Notes: a model not told the origin generated them from the letters alone. 42,927 nucleotides of DNA from Muribaculaceae bacterium Isolate-104 (HZI) (GCA_003762715.1 RIBJ01000064.1:1-42927); one strand, 5' to 3'; counted from the stretch's first letter, positions 17,656 to 27,108 are shown. A program made the numbers and translations.

Positions 17656-17839
17656 CAAGCACACTAATTGCTCACATTGCTTACGCGTGAGCGCTCGTGC
17701 GCGTATATATCAAGATGCAAAAATAGCTCAAATATTCCGAACGGCAAAACACGCCCCCAACACCGGGGCGCTTTAAGCTCTTTTACCGCAACAAATGGCG
17801 TGCGGTGCGATTTGGTCGGTAAGATGTCAAAAAAATTAT

Positions 17840-17847
17840 TAACTTTG
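17840..17847 (+). promoter_or_regulatory. -7 box for the dxs-trkA-trkH cluster
   Basis: TAACTTTG is a perfect -7 match. TTTG at 17811-17814 lies 25 bases upstream, longer than the usual 19-21. The predicted start falls within the hairpin sequence that begins 3 bases later. Confidence 0.5.
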
Positions 17848-17849
17848 CA

Positions 17850-17872
17850 TGCCCGCAACTGTATTGCGGGCA
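17850..17872 (+). promoter_or_regulatory. Perfect 9-bp hairpin at the 5' end of the dxs transcript
   Basis: TGCCCGCAA (17850-17858) and TTGCGGGCA (17864-17872) form a perfect inverted repeat with a 5-base loop, starting 3 bases after the -7 box. It could be an operator or, if mostly transcribed, a 5' stabilising or regulatory hairpin. It has no T run, so it is not a terminator. Confidence 0.55.
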
Positions 17873-17887
17873 GAAAAGTTGTGTAAC

Positions 17888-18094
17888 ATGAAACTTAAAG
17901 GGCAACACATTTTCAGGCTTGTGTGCATAACGCTGCTGTGGCTGGCGCTGTGCTATATTGTCATTGTGTCGCAGCCGTTTAACCTGCGTGTGGCTTTTAT
18001 TCTTGTTGCCTCCGCAATAATTGTGTTTGTGCCTTTGTATAAGAAGTATGTGCGCTGTAAAGACAACAACGACGACTCTCAAAGTACCCGCTGA
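17888..18094 (+). CDS. Small two-helix membrane protein upstream of dxs
   Basis: The 68-residue product has two hydrophobic helices (about 9-28 and 32-48) and a basic then acidic polar tail. I do not recognise a family. ATG 17888 is about 35 bases after the predicted transcription start; a longer in-frame start at 17849 would lie in the promoter region. Its last 47 bases overlap the chosen dxs start in another frame, so the two genes are probably translationally coupled. Confidence 0.6.
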   Translation: MKLKGQHIFRLVCITLLWLALCYIVIVSQPFNLRVAFILVASAIIVFVPLYKKYVRCKDNNDDSQSTR

Positions 18095-20030
18095 CGAGAG
18101 CATACATAAACCGGACCCCGAAGTGTATCCGCTTCTGAGTTCCATAAATTCGCCTGACGACCTCAGGCGGCTGCCGCAGGATTCTCTTCCGGCGGTGTGT
18201 GCCGACATAAGGCATTTTCTGATAGACAGCCTTTCGACCAACCCGGGTCATTTTGCCTCAAGCATGGGCGCGGTTGAGCTGACTGTGGCGCTTCACTATG
18301 TGTTCAACACTCCCTACGACCGGATTGTGTGGGATGTCGGTCATCAGGCTTACGGGCATAAACTGCTCACAGGCAGGGCAGGGCGCTTTCATACCAACAG
18401 AAAGCTCGGCGGCATAAGCGGCTTTCCCAATCCGGATGAAAGCGAGTATGACACATTTACCGCTGGTCATGCCTCCAACTCAATATCGGCGGCGCTCGGA
18501 ATGGCTGCCGCAGGCGCTTTGAAAAAAGAAACACCCCGCCGTAATGTGGTGGCAGTCATAGGAGACGCGTCAATAAGCGGAGGTCTTGCTTTCGAGGGGC
18601 TCAACAATGCGGCAAACGCCAACAGCAACCTGCTCATTGTGCTTAATGACAATGACATGTCGATTGACCGCAATGTCGGCTCCCTAAACTCGTATCTTGC
18701 CCACCTCGCAGCTTCAAAAGGCTATAACAGTTTTCGCAACAAGCTGTCGCGTGTAGCACGCCGTCTTGGACTTGTGACTGACAGCGGCAAATGGCGCATA
18801 CTCCGGTTCAACAACAGCATAAAATCGCTCATCAGTAAAGAGCAGAATATATTCGAAGGACTGAACATCAGGTATTTCGGTCCCTTTGACGGGCATGACC
18901 TGCCGCGCATTGTCAAGGTGCTTAACGACATAAAGGATATTCCCGGTCCCCGTCTGCTGCATCTTCGCACAATAAAGGGTAAGGGCTATGCTCCGGCAGA
19001 GAACGACCCCGCTCCATGGCATGCTCCGGGGTGTTTTGACCCCGGCAGCGGAAAGCGGCTGGGCGAGGGTGATGACAGGCATCGCCCCAAGTTTCAGACT
19101 GTTTTCGGAGAGACACTCAAAACCCTTGCCGCCTCAAACAGCCGTATTGTGGGCATAACGGCGGCAATGTCGTCGGGTACCTCTATGAACATTCTTCAGG
19201 AGAGTATGCCGGCAAGAGTGTTTGACGTAGGCATCTCCGAGGGTCATGCAGTGACTTTTGCCGGCGGTCTTGCCAAAGAGGGTATGTTGCCTTATGTGGC
19301 TATATACTCCGCGTTTTTACAACGCGCTTATGACAATATAATCCATGATGTGGCTGTGCAGGGACTGCCTGTGACATTCTGTATAGACCGTGCCGGACTT
19401 GTAGGCGAGGATGGTGTGACGCACCACGGAGTGCTTGACCTTACTTACATGCGTGCCATTCCGGGCATAACAGTGGCTGCGCCACGCAATGCAGACATTT
19501 TGCGCAACCTGCTTTATACTTCTCAGCTGCCCGACCGTCAGGGACCATGGGCAATACGCTATCCGCGCGGACGCGGCTACTGTGCCGACCCTGACGCACC
19601 CATGCAGAAAGTCGAGATTGGCAAAGGTGAGCTGTTAAGAGCCGGAAGCGATGTTACAGTGCTTAGCCTCGGAGCGATAGCATCAGAAGTGTCCGAGGCT
19701 ATAGACAAGGCGGAGAGCCGTAGGGTGAGCGCCGCGCATTATGACATGGCTTTTCTCAAACCACTGGATGAGGATATACTCGCAGAGGTGGTCAGAGCCG
19801 GTAAACCGGTGGTGACTGTCGAGGACGGCACTGTGGAGGGCGGTCTTGGCGGAGCCGTGCTCGAATGGATGAGCGCTAACGGACACTCGCTGCTGGTTAC
19901 AAGAATCGGTGTACCTGACTCTTTTGTGCCTCAGGGCAAGGTGCCGCAGCTGTTCAAACTGTGTGGCATGGATGCCGATGCCATCGCTGAAACCATTGTG
20001 CGGGCGGGCAGGGGGACCGCGCAGTCATGA
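18048..20030 (+). CDS. dxs: 1-deoxy-D-xylulose-5-phosphate synthase
   Basis: Dxs condenses pyruvate and glyceraldehyde 3-phosphate using thiamine diphosphate, the first step of the MEP isoprenoid pathway; it is cytosolic. The 660-residue product has the N-terminal thiamine-binding domain (VGHQAYGHKLLTGR; GDASISGG...NDNDMSI), the transketolase-like pyrimidine-binding domain (VGISEGHAVTFAGGLA) and the C-terminal domain (VTVEDGTVEGGLG). Length and order are normal. The start is uncertain: ATG 18048 is the nearest in-frame ATG before the conserved YPLLSSINSP segment, and it leaves a Thr-rich lead of about 20 residues. An ATG at 18021 is also in frame. It overlaps the small membrane protein upstream and trkA downstream (4 bases). 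Confidence 0.95.
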   Translation: MCAVKTTTTTLKVPADESIHKPDPEVYPLLSSINSPDDLRRLPQDSLPAVCADIRHFLIDSLSTNPGHFASSMGAVELTVALHYVFNTPYDRIVWDVGHQAYGHKLLTGRAGRFHTNRKLGGISGFPNPDESEYDTFTAGHASNSISAALGMAAAGALKKETPRRNVVAVIGDASISGGLAFEGLNNAANANSNLLIVLNDNDMSIDRNVGSLNSYLAHLAASKGYNSFRNKLSRVARRLGLVTDSGKWRILRFNNSIKSLISKEQNIFEGLNIRYFGPFDGHDLPRIVKVLNDIKDIPGPRLLHLRTIKGKGYAPAENDPAPWHAPGCFDPGSGKRLGEGDDRHRPKFQTVFGETLKTLAASNSRIVGITAAMSSGTSMNILQESMPARVFDVGISEGHAVTFAGGLAKEGMLPYVAIYSAFLQRAYDNIIHDVAVQGLPVTFCIDRAGLVGEDGVTHHGVLDLTYMRAIPGITVAAPRNADILRNLLYTSQLPDRQGPWAIRYPRGRGYCADPDAPMQKVEIGKGELLRAGSDVTVLSLGAIASEVSEAIDKAESRRVSAAHYDMAFLKPLDEDILAEVVRAGKPVVTVEDGTVEGGLGGAVLEWMSANGHSLLVTRIGVPDSFVPQGKVPQLFKLCGMDADAIAETIVRAGRGTAQS

Positions 20031-21364
20031 AAATAGTAATAGCCGGAGCCGGAGAGGTGGGGTCTCACCTCGCAAAACTATTGTCGCGCGAGGCGCAGGA
20101 TATCATTCTCATAGACCAGGATGCCGACAAGCTCGCTGTCATTGACGCCAACTATAACCTCATGACTCTGAGAGGGTCGCCAATGTCTTTCCATGTGCTG
20201 AAAGAGGCAGGCGTGGAGCGTTGTGACCTTTTCATAGCCGTGACCCCTTTTGAAACAAACAATGTCATAGCCGCATCTGTGGCAAAGAGCCTCGGCGCAC
20301 GCAAAACAGTTGCCCGCATTGACAATTATGAGTTTATGGAGCGCTCTCATGCGGAATTTTTTTCGCGCATGGGTGTGAACAAGCTCATTTACCCCGAGTA
20401 TCTCGCCGCCCAGGAAATAATGACATCGCTCGAACGTACCTGGGTCAGAACCTGGTTTGAAATCCATAACGGCGAGCTAATAGTGGTGGGCGTCAAAATC
20501 AGAGATGCCAACGCCACCTTGTGCGGCATGCAGCTGAAACAGCTCGCCATGCAGCAGCATTTCTTCCATGTGGCGGCGATTCGCCGCTCCCACGAAACCA
20601 TCATACCGCGTGGCGATGACCGCATAAGGCTCAACGACATAGTCTATTTCACGACAACGCGAAACCACATAGACTCTATCCGCGAGATGTGCGGCAAGCG
20701 GCAGGAGGACATTCGCAAAGTTCTGATAATGGGCGGCAGCCGCATAGCAGTCAGGCTCATAGCCATGGCATCAAACAAATACAAATTCAAAATCATAGAC
20801 ATAGACCGCAGCAGGTGCGAGAAACTGTGCGAAAAATGTGCCGATGTGAGAATTGTGCACGGTGATGCGAGAGATGTCGAGACCCTTGTTGAAGAGGGCA
20901 TAGACGACATGGATGCGTTTATCGCGCTCACAGACAGCTCGGAAACCAATATCCTTGCCTCGCTGTCGGCGAAGGAGCACGGCGTTTACAAGACAATAGC
21001 CGAGGTGGAGGATCTGCAATTCATTTCGGAGGCAGAAAACCTCAATATCGGAACAATAATAAACAAAAAGCTTCTTGCGTCAAGCAATATCTTCCAGCTG
21101 CTGCTTGACACAGACTCCTCGACCTCAAAATTCATGGCGCTCGCCGATGCCGATGTGGCGGAAATCGAGGTCAAGCCGAAATCAAAGATTACAAAGGCTC
21201 CTGTCAAGGATTTGAGTCTAAGCCGCGACATGACAATTGCAGGGCTTATACGCGACGGCAAGGGCATGCTGGTGAGCGGTAACACGCACATTCAGCCGGG
21301 CGACAGGGTTGTGGTGTTCTGTCTTGCGGGAGCCATACATAAGATTGAACGTATTTTCAGCTGA
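20027..21364 (+). CDS. trkA: Trk potassium uptake regulatory protein TrkA
   Basis: TrkA is the cytoplasmic NAD(H)/nucleotide-binding gating subunit of the Trk K+ channel. The 445-residue product has two RCK modules. The first Rossmann fold starts at residue 1 (IAGAGEVGSHLAKLL) and the second about residue 230 (VLIMGGSRIAVRLI), each followed by a TrkA-C domain. This tandem layout is that of TrkA rather than single-domain KtrA. It overlaps dxs by 4 bases (ATGA) and trkH by one base, so translation is likely coupled. Its partner is the next gene. Confidence 0.94.
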   Translation: MKIVIAGAGEVGSHLAKLLSREAQDIILIDQDADKLAVIDANYNLMTLRGSPMSFHVLKEAGVERCDLFIAVTPFETNNVIAASVAKSLGARKTVARIDNYEFMERSHAEFFSRMGVNKLIYPEYLAAQEIMTSLERTWVRTWFEIHNGELIVVGVKIRDANATLCGMQLKQLAMQQHFFHVAAIRRSHETIIPRGDDRIRLNDIVYFTTTRNHIDSIREMCGKRQEDIRKVLIMGGSRIAVRLIAMASNKYKFKIIDIDRSRCEKLCEKCADVRIVHGDARDVETLVEEGIDDMDAFIALTDSSETNILASLSAKEHGVYKTIAEVEDLQFISEAENLNIGTIINKKLLASSNIFQLLLDTDSSTSKFMALADADVAEIEVKPKSKITKAPVKDLSLSRDMTIAGLIRDGKGMLVSGNTHIQPGDRVVVFCLAGAIHKIERIFS

Positions 21365-22839
21365 TGGCTTCGCGACGGTTTGACATCAATTACCCCATGC
21401 TGCTCAGGGTCATAGGCTGGCTTCTTATGATAGAGGCAGGCTTTTTGCTTGTACCGCTTGCAACCTGCGCTGTGTACGGCGAGCTCCACGACCTTGAGGC
21501 TTTCGGCATAAGCGCCGCAGTCACGGCGGCTGCCGGAATGGCGATGACTTTCGGCATACGCCCCCGCCGCCCGGACATGGCAAAGCGCGAGGGATTTCTT
21601 CTGACAGCGAGTGTATGGCTCTTTTTTACAATTTTCGGAATGCTGCCCTTTATGCTCTGCTCGACTCCAATGAGTCTCAGCGATGCCTTTTTTGAAGCGA
21701 TGAGCGGATTCACAACCACCGGCGCGAGTGTGGTGGTGTCGGTTGAGGAGCTGTCGCACGGTGTGCTGATGTGGCGATGCCTGATGCAGTGGATTGGAGG
21801 AATGGGTATCATACTTTTTACCCTTGCTGTAATACCCATGCTCAACTACAGCGGCGGCATGCAGATGTTTAACGCCGAGGTTACCGGTATAACGCACGAC
21901 AAAATCCGGCCGCGCATATCGCAGACCGCAAAGTGGCTGTGGGGCGTGTACTTCGCTCTTACCGCGTTGCTCACTATACTGCTGTGGATAGGGCCGATGG
22001 ACTTTTTTGACAGTCTGTGCCACGCCTTTTCTTCAATATCCACAGGCGGATACTCGACACGCGATGACAGCGTTGGTGCCTGGGACTCGCCCTATGTAAC
22101 AGCTGTAATCACTGTGTTCATGTTTTTGGGCGGTGTGAACTTCGCGCTGATATTCAAGGCTGCGCAAGGCAATGTCCGTTCGCTGTGGCGCAACGATGTT
22201 TTCCGCGCCTACATTCACATAATCATAATAGCGTACATATTCTTTCTTGTGGCTATAGTGCGTCGCGGACTCGCTACCGATATAGCTTCGGTGACTCTTG
22301 ACCCGCTGTTTCAGATAATCTCCACAATAACATCTACCGGATTGACTGTCAGTAATTTTGAGGAATGGGGAACCTTTGTGCTCGCTTTGTTGTTCATGCT
22401 TATGTTTTTTGGAGCGTGCGCAGGCTCTACAAGCGGCGGTGCCAAGATCGACCGCCTGATATACCTTTTTAAGAACACCCGAAACGAGCTGTACCGCTGC
22501 CTGCACCCGTCTGCGATAATGAGCGTAAGAGTCAACGGCAAAGTGGTTCCGACCGATATTGTGAATAAAGTAATAGCCTTCCTTTGCCTTTATGTGATGA
22601 TAATAATGATTGGCGGAATAGTGCTGACCGCGTTTCAGATACCGTTAGTCGATGCCTTCTTTTCATCATTTTCCTGTATAAGCAACACCGGGCTCGGTTC
22701 CGGTGTCACAGGCTATGGCGAAAACTATGTAGCCATTCCGGATGTCGGCAAATGGGTGCTGTCGCTGCTTATGCTTATCGGCCGCCTTGAGTTGTTTACG
22801 GTGCTGATTCTGTTCACTCCAGGCTTCTGGCGCAAATAG
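21364..22839 (+). CDS. trkH: Trk potassium uptake channel subunit TrkH
   Basis: TrkH is the membrane-embedded K+ translocating subunit, 491 residues, a normal length. The four pore-loop repeats are visible through their selectivity-filter segments TTTGAS, STGGYS, TSTGLT and SNTGLG, each with the family's central Gly, set among about ten hydrophobic helices. It starts at the last base of the trkA stop codon. Nothing suggests truncation. A weak hairpin (AAGC/GCTT) followed by T8 near 22866-22888 may end the transcript. Confidence 0.94.
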   Translation: MASRRFDINYPMLLRVIGWLLMIEAGFLLVPLATCAVYGELHDLEAFGISAAVTAAAGMAMTFGIRPRRPDMAKREGFLLTASVWLFFTIFGMLPFMLCSTPMSLSDAFFEAMSGFTTTGASVVVSVEELSHGVLMWRCLMQWIGGMGIILFTLAVIPMLNYSGGMQMFNAEVTGITHDKIRPRISQTAKWLWGVYFALTALLTILLWIGPMDFFDSLCHAFSSISTGGYSTRDDSVGAWDSPYVTAVITVFMFLGGVNFALIFKAAQGNVRSLWRNDVFRAYIHIIIIAYIFFLVAIVRRGLATDIASVTLDPLFQIISTITSTGLTVSNFEEWGTFVLALLFMLMFFGACAGSTSGGAKIDRLIYLFKNTRNELYRCLHPSAIMSVRVNGKVVPTDIVNKVIAFLCLYVMIIMIGGIVLTAFQIPLVDAFFSSFSCISNTGLGSGVTGYGENYVAIPDVGKWVLSLLMLIGRLELFTVLILFTPGFWRK

Positions 22840-22910
22840 CCGCTTCTGTGCATAGTCTGCCAATTAAGCCGTGTTAGCTTTTTTTTAAGAAATAAAATTA
22901 TAGCTTTTTG

Positions 22911-22918
22911 TACCTTTG
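22911..22918 (+). promoter_or_regulatory. uvrA promoter -7 box directly before the start codon
   Basis: TACCTTTG is a perfect -7 match ending 6 bases before the uvrA ATG at 22925. With the usual distance the transcript would start at or within a few bases of the ATG, giving a leaderless or nearly leaderless mRNA. There is no clear -33 box. Confidence 0.55.
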
Positions 22919-22924
22919 CAGACT

Positions 22925-25780
22925 ATGGCAAAAAAAAATACAGTCAAATCAAAAAATATATCTGTTACATCCGGCAATATCAGCGCCAAGGGTGTAAGAG
23001 TCAACAATCTCAAAGGTGTAGACATTGAAATAGAGCGCGGCAAAATGACAGTTGTCACCGGAGTGAGTGGCAGTGGAAAGTCAAGTCTTGCATTTGACAC
23101 CCTTTACGCGGAAGGGCAACGCCGCTATGTTGAAAGCCTTAGCTCCTACGCCCGACAGTTTCTCGGGCGTATGCCCAAGCCGGAAGCGGAGTGGATAAAA
23201 GGGTTGCCGCCGGCGGTAGCCATAGAGCAGAAGGTCACCACCAGAAATCCAAGGAGTACAGTCGGTACCGCTACCGAGATATACGACTATCTCCGCCTGT
23301 TGTACGGGCGCGTAGGCAGAACTTTCTCTCCTGTATTTGGCGAAGAGGTTAAAAAGCATACCTCTGAAGATGTTGTCGACGCGCTGTTCTCTCTTGAAGA
23401 GGGTACAAGGTATGCAATTACCGCACCGGTAATTTTGCCCGAAAACCGTAAACTGAAATCTCAGCTTGAGGTTTATTCAAAAGCCGGTTACAGCCGAATT
23501 TTCAGAAACGGAGAGTTTGTAGACATACCGGACATTGCAAGCGAAAACCTCTCCGACCCCTCCGGTCTGGAGCTGGTTGTGGATCGCAGCATGGTAAAGT
23601 ATGACGCGGACGAGCGCAGTCGCGCGGCGGAAAGTGTTGAAACAGCCTTTTTTGAAGGAGCAGGGCAGCTGCGTCTGTGGATATGGAAGCCCGGAGAGCG
23701 TGTGCCTGTAGCGATGGATTTTTCCAGACGGTTTGAGGCAGACGGCATTACATTTGTCGAGCCGACAGAAATGATGTTCAATTTCAACAATCCTTATGGA
23801 GCCTGCCCAGTGTGTGAAGGACTCGGACTGGTAGAGGGAATTGACGAACGGAAAGTTGTGCCTGACACATCGCTGAGCATTTATGAAGGTGCTGTAGCGC
23901 CGTGGCGTGGAGAAAAACTCGGCTTGTGGCGACAGGAACTCATAAACACTGCTGAATCAGTCGGTTTTCCGATTCATCGTCCGTATATGGAGCTGACTCA
24001 GGAACAAAAAGACTTTCTGTGGCACGGAGGCAACGGCTTCGGCGGCATCGACGGATTTTTCGAAATGGTGGATGCGAACAGGCACAAGGTGCAGTACAGT
24101 GTAATCAAGGCGCGCTACAGAGGGCGCACCGTGTGCAAGACCTGTCACGGCAGCCGTTTGCGCAAGGACACGGAATATGTCAAAATCGGCGGTAAAACAA
24201 TAGCGCAGTTGTGTGCAATGCCGATAGACAGGCTTGCCGGATTTTTCGCCAACCTTGAACTTGACGGTCATGACCGGAAAATTGCGACCCGTATAACTAC
24301 TGAAATCAAAGCTAGGCTGGAATACCTTATGGATGTAGGACTCAGCTATCTTACCCTTGACCGCCGGGCGTCATCACTGTCAGGTGGTGAAAGCCAACGC
24401 ATAAATCTTGCAACATCTCTGGGCAGCCCGCTCATGGGTTCGATGTACATACTTGACGAGCCAAGCATAGGGCTTCATCCCAGAGACACAATGCGGCTTG
24501 TAAATGTGATGCACAAGCTGCGCGATGCCGGAAATACGGTTATTGTTGTCGAGCATGACGAAGATATTATGCGCTCGGCAGACAACCTTGTGGATGTCGG
24601 CCCTGATGCCGGCAGCCTCGGCGGAGAAATTGTGTTGGCGGGAGCTGTATGCGATATAAATGAAAGCACCCCCGGTCACACCGCAGAATTTCTTACAGGG
24701 CGTGATTCCATACCGGTTCCGGCTTCAAGACGCAAATGGCGAGATTCTATAATAATAAAAGGCGCACGCGAAAACAACCTTAAAAATATTGATGTGAGAT
24801 TTCCACTCGGAGTGCTGACCGCTGTTACAGGAGTGAGCGGCAGCGGAAAATCCACACTTGTGCGGTCTATATTGTACCCCGCTCTGCTTGCCCACCTTGA
24901 CATATCATCGTCGGCGGCAGACTCACGGACAACCGGAGCATTCTCATCTTTGCAAGGAGACCTGTCTCGTATTACAGGAGTGGAGCTTGTTGACCAGAAT
25001 CCCATAGGGCGCTCTTCAAGGTCTAATCCCGCGACATATATAAAAGCCTATGATGAGATACGCAAGCTGTTTGCCGAACAGCAAATGTCTAAACAAATGG
25101 GATTCAAACCAGGATACTTCAGCTTTAATGCCGAAGGCGGTCGATGCGAGGAGTGCAAAGGCGAAGGCACTCTGACTATTGAGATGCAGTTTATGGCGGA
25201 TATAACCATGGTGTGTCCGGAATGCGGGGGGAAACGATTCAAAAAAGAGGTTCTGGAGGTGTTGTACAGAGAAAAAAGCATTGCCGACATTCTTGAAATG
25301 ACTGTAAATGAGTCTATCGAATTTTTCAGCAACGCACCCGGAGCCTCTGTTACTGAAAAGAAAATAGCACGGTTGTTGCAGCCGCTCGCCGATGTCGGAC
25401 TCGGCTATGTCAAGTTAGGGCAGAGCACATCCACTCTGTCCGGAGGAGAGAGCCAGCGGCTTAAACTGGCAGGATACTTCGCCTCGGAAAAACTGCAGCC
25501 TACAGTATTCATTCTTGACGAACCGACAACCGGATTGCATGCGGCAGATATATCCCGCCTAATGAAATCTCTTAACGCGCTGGTTGACAGAGGGCACACC
25601 GTCATAGTCATCGAGCACAACCTGGATGTTATTAAATCGGCCGACTATATTATCGACATGGGACCCGACGGAGGAGATGCCGGAGGACAACTTGTTGCCT
25701 GTGGCACTCCGGAGGAGGTTGCCGCCTCAAAAACTCTTACAGCCGGCTATCTTGCCGCAAAACTAAAAAACACGAATTAA
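22925..25780 (+). CDS. uvrA: Excinuclease ABC subunit UvrA
   Basis: UvrA is the damage-recognition ATPase of nucleotide excision repair; it loads UvrB on DNA. The 951-residue product has two ABC modules: Walker A GVSGSGKSS and GVSGSGKST, signatures LSGGESQR (twice), and Walker B segments YILDEPSIGLH and FILDEPTTGLH. Zinc-binding cysteine pairs CPVC...CKTC and CEEC...CPEC are intact. I chose ATG 22925 over an in-frame TTG at 22916, which lies inside the -7 box. Many Bacteroidota carry more than one UvrA, and this is a standard full-length form. It is followed closely by the NADH dehydrogenase gene. Confidence 0.97.
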   Translation: MAKKNTVKSKNISVTSGNISAKGVRVNNLKGVDIEIERGKMTVVTGVSGSGKSSLAFDTLYAEGQRRYVESLSSYARQFLGRMPKPEAEWIKGLPPAVAIEQKVTTRNPRSTVGTATEIYDYLRLLYGRVGRTFSPVFGEEVKKHTSEDVVDALFSLEEGTRYAITAPVILPENRKLKSQLEVYSKAGYSRIFRNGEFVDIPDIASENLSDPSGLELVVDRSMVKYDADERSRAAESVETAFFEGAGQLRLWIWKPGERVPVAMDFSRRFEADGITFVEPTEMMFNFNNPYGACPVCEGLGLVEGIDERKVVPDTSLSIYEGAVAPWRGEKLGLWRQELINTAESVGFPIHRPYMELTQEQKDFLWHGGNGFGGIDGFFEMVDANRHKVQYSVIKARYRGRTVCKTCHGSRLRKDTEYVKIGGKTIAQLCAMPIDRLAGFFANLELDGHDRKIATRITTEIKARLEYLMDVGLSYLTLDRRASSLSGGESQRINLATSLGSPLMGSMYILDEPSIGLHPRDTMRLVNVMHKLRDAGNTVIVVEHDEDIMRSADNLVDVGPDAGSLGGEIVLAGAVCDINESTPGHTAEFLTGRDSIPVPASRRKWRDSIIIKGARENNLKNIDVRFPLGVLTAVTGVSGSGKSTLVRSILYPALLAHLDISSSAADSRTTGAFSSLQGDLSRITGVELVDQNPIGRSSRSNPATYIKAYDEIRKLFAEQQMSKQMGFKPGYFSFNAEGGRCEECKGEGTLTIEMQFMADITMVCPECGGKRFKKEVLEVLYREKSIADILEMTVNESIEFFSNAPGASVTEKKIARLLQPLADVGLGYVKLGQSTSTLSGGESQRLKLAGYFASEKLQPTVFILDEPTTGLHAADISRLMKSLNALVDRGHTVIVIEHNLDVIKSADYIIDMGPDGGDAGGQLVACGTPEEVAASKTLTAGYLAAKLKNTN

Positions 25781-25812
25781 CGTTTTGAGTATATACACGT
25801 CAGAGCAACCAT

Positions 25813-27108
25813 ATGGACATAACTGAAGCAAAAACACCACACCGCCCCCGTATCGTGGTAGTAGGGGGGGGCTTCGCAGGTTTGAACCTTGTGAAAAAAC
25901 TAAATAAGAAGTATTTCGAGGTAATATTGGTGGATTCCAACAACTACCATTCATTCCCGCCACTTTTCTATCAGATAGCGAGCAGCGGGCTTGACCCCTC
26001 CAGTATCTCATTCCCTTTCAGACGTGAAATGCGAAAAGGCTCTGTCAAGGGGGTAAAATATCAGATGGGAGAGGTTAGCGCTATCGATTTTTCCAGAAAA
26101 GAGGTTACTACCCAATACGAAACTCTCAGTTATGACAAACTGGTAATAGCGGCAGGAACAACCAATAATTTTTTTGGCAATGATGAATTGATAAAATCGG
26201 TATACACCATAAAATCAGTGCCTGAAGCCATACGTTGTCGCGATGAAATACTTGAACGAATGGAACGGGCGACACTCACTTCCGATAAAGCACTGAGAAA
26301 GAAATTGCTGAGTTTCACGGTTATAGGCGGTGGTCCCACCGGAGTGGAGATTGCTGGCGCATTAGGGGAGATGAAACGCTACATTCTGCCCCGTGAATAC
26401 CCCACCATATCTCCTGACGAGGTGAGCATAACACTGATAGAAGGCTCTGACAAACTTTTGGGTGCCATGAGTGCAAAATCATCGGCAAAGGCTCTTGAGT
26501 ATTTGAAAACGCTTATGGTGGATGTGCGTCTTAAGCAGATAATGACTTCTTATGAAAACGAGACAGTTGAACTCGGAGACGGCACGACAATGGAAGCGGG
26601 TATGGTTATATGGACAGCCGGTGTTACTGCAAGAAAATTTGATTTCGCCGGCAACACACCGCAACTTGACAAGTCTTCGCGGTTTGTGGTAGACACCTCT
26701 TGCAGAGTATCGGGGCTGGATGATGTCTATGCGCTGGGCGACATCTCATTCATGCCGACAGACTCAAATCCCAAAGGTTATCCACAGCTTGCACAGGTCG
26801 CAATTCAGCAGGCTGTACATCTGGCTGGCGAACTTAACACAGGAAAGTTTACAGAATTCCGTTACAAGGATAAAGGAGCTATGGCAACTGTCGGAAGAAA
26901 TCTTGCTGTGGCCGATTTGCCGCATGTCAGTCTTTCGGGATTTATAGCATGGCTCACATGGATGTTTATTCACCTCATTTCTATTCTTGGAATGAGAAAC
27001 AAACTCACCGTACTCATTACATGGATATGGGCATACTGCTCTTATCCGACATCCTTGAGGCTGATAATAAGACCATCCAGATACCCTTTGAAGTCAAAAC
27101 ATTTGTGA
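25813..27108 (+). CDS. ndh: Type II NADH:quinone oxidoreductase (NDH-2)
   Basis: This is a single-subunit flavoprotein that passes electrons from NADH to menaquinone without pumping protons, at the inner face of the cytoplasmic membrane. The 431-residue product has an N-terminal FAD-binding fold (VVVGGGFAGLNL, about 14-25), an NADH-binding fold (TVIGGGPTGVEIAG, about 171-184), the second FAD motif VYALGDIS and a C-terminal hydrophobic anchor (about residues 375-415, SGFIAWLTWMF onward). It lies 32 bases after uvrA and may be read through from it. The FAD glycine motif is encoded across an unbroken G8 run. Confidence 0.9.
   Translation: MDITEAKTPHRPRIVVVGGGFAGLNLVKKLNKKYFEVILVDSNNYHSFPPLFYQIASSGLDPSSISFPFRREMRKGSVKGVKYQMGEVSAIDFSRKEVTTQYETLSYDKLVIAAGTTNNFFGNDELIKSVYTIKSVPEAIRCRDEILERMERATLTSDKALRKKLLSFTVIGGGPTGVEIAGALGEMKRYILPREYPTISPDEVSITLIEGSDKLLGAMSAKSSAKALEYLKTLMVDVRLKQIMTSYENETVELGDGTTMEAGMVIWTAGVTARKFDFAGNTPQLDKSSRFVVDTSCRVSGLDDVYALGDISFMPTDSNPKGYPQLAQVAIQQAVHLAGELNTGKFTEFRYKDKGAMATVGRNLAVADLPHVSLSGFIAWLTWMFIHLISILGMRNKLTVLITWIWAYCSYPTSLRLIIRPSRYPLKSKHL
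25864..25871. repeat. G8 homopolymer near the 5' end of ndh
   Basis: Eight G encode the Gly-Gly-Gly of the FAD-binding motif at codons about 18-20. A one-base slip would abolish the protein. It may just reflect codon choice for a required glycine triplet. Confidence 0.6.

Noticed and set aside
21292-22023. A 243-codon minus-strand frame over trkA and trkH
   Set aside because: His/Lys/Arg-rich low-quality composition and complete overlap with conserved genes.
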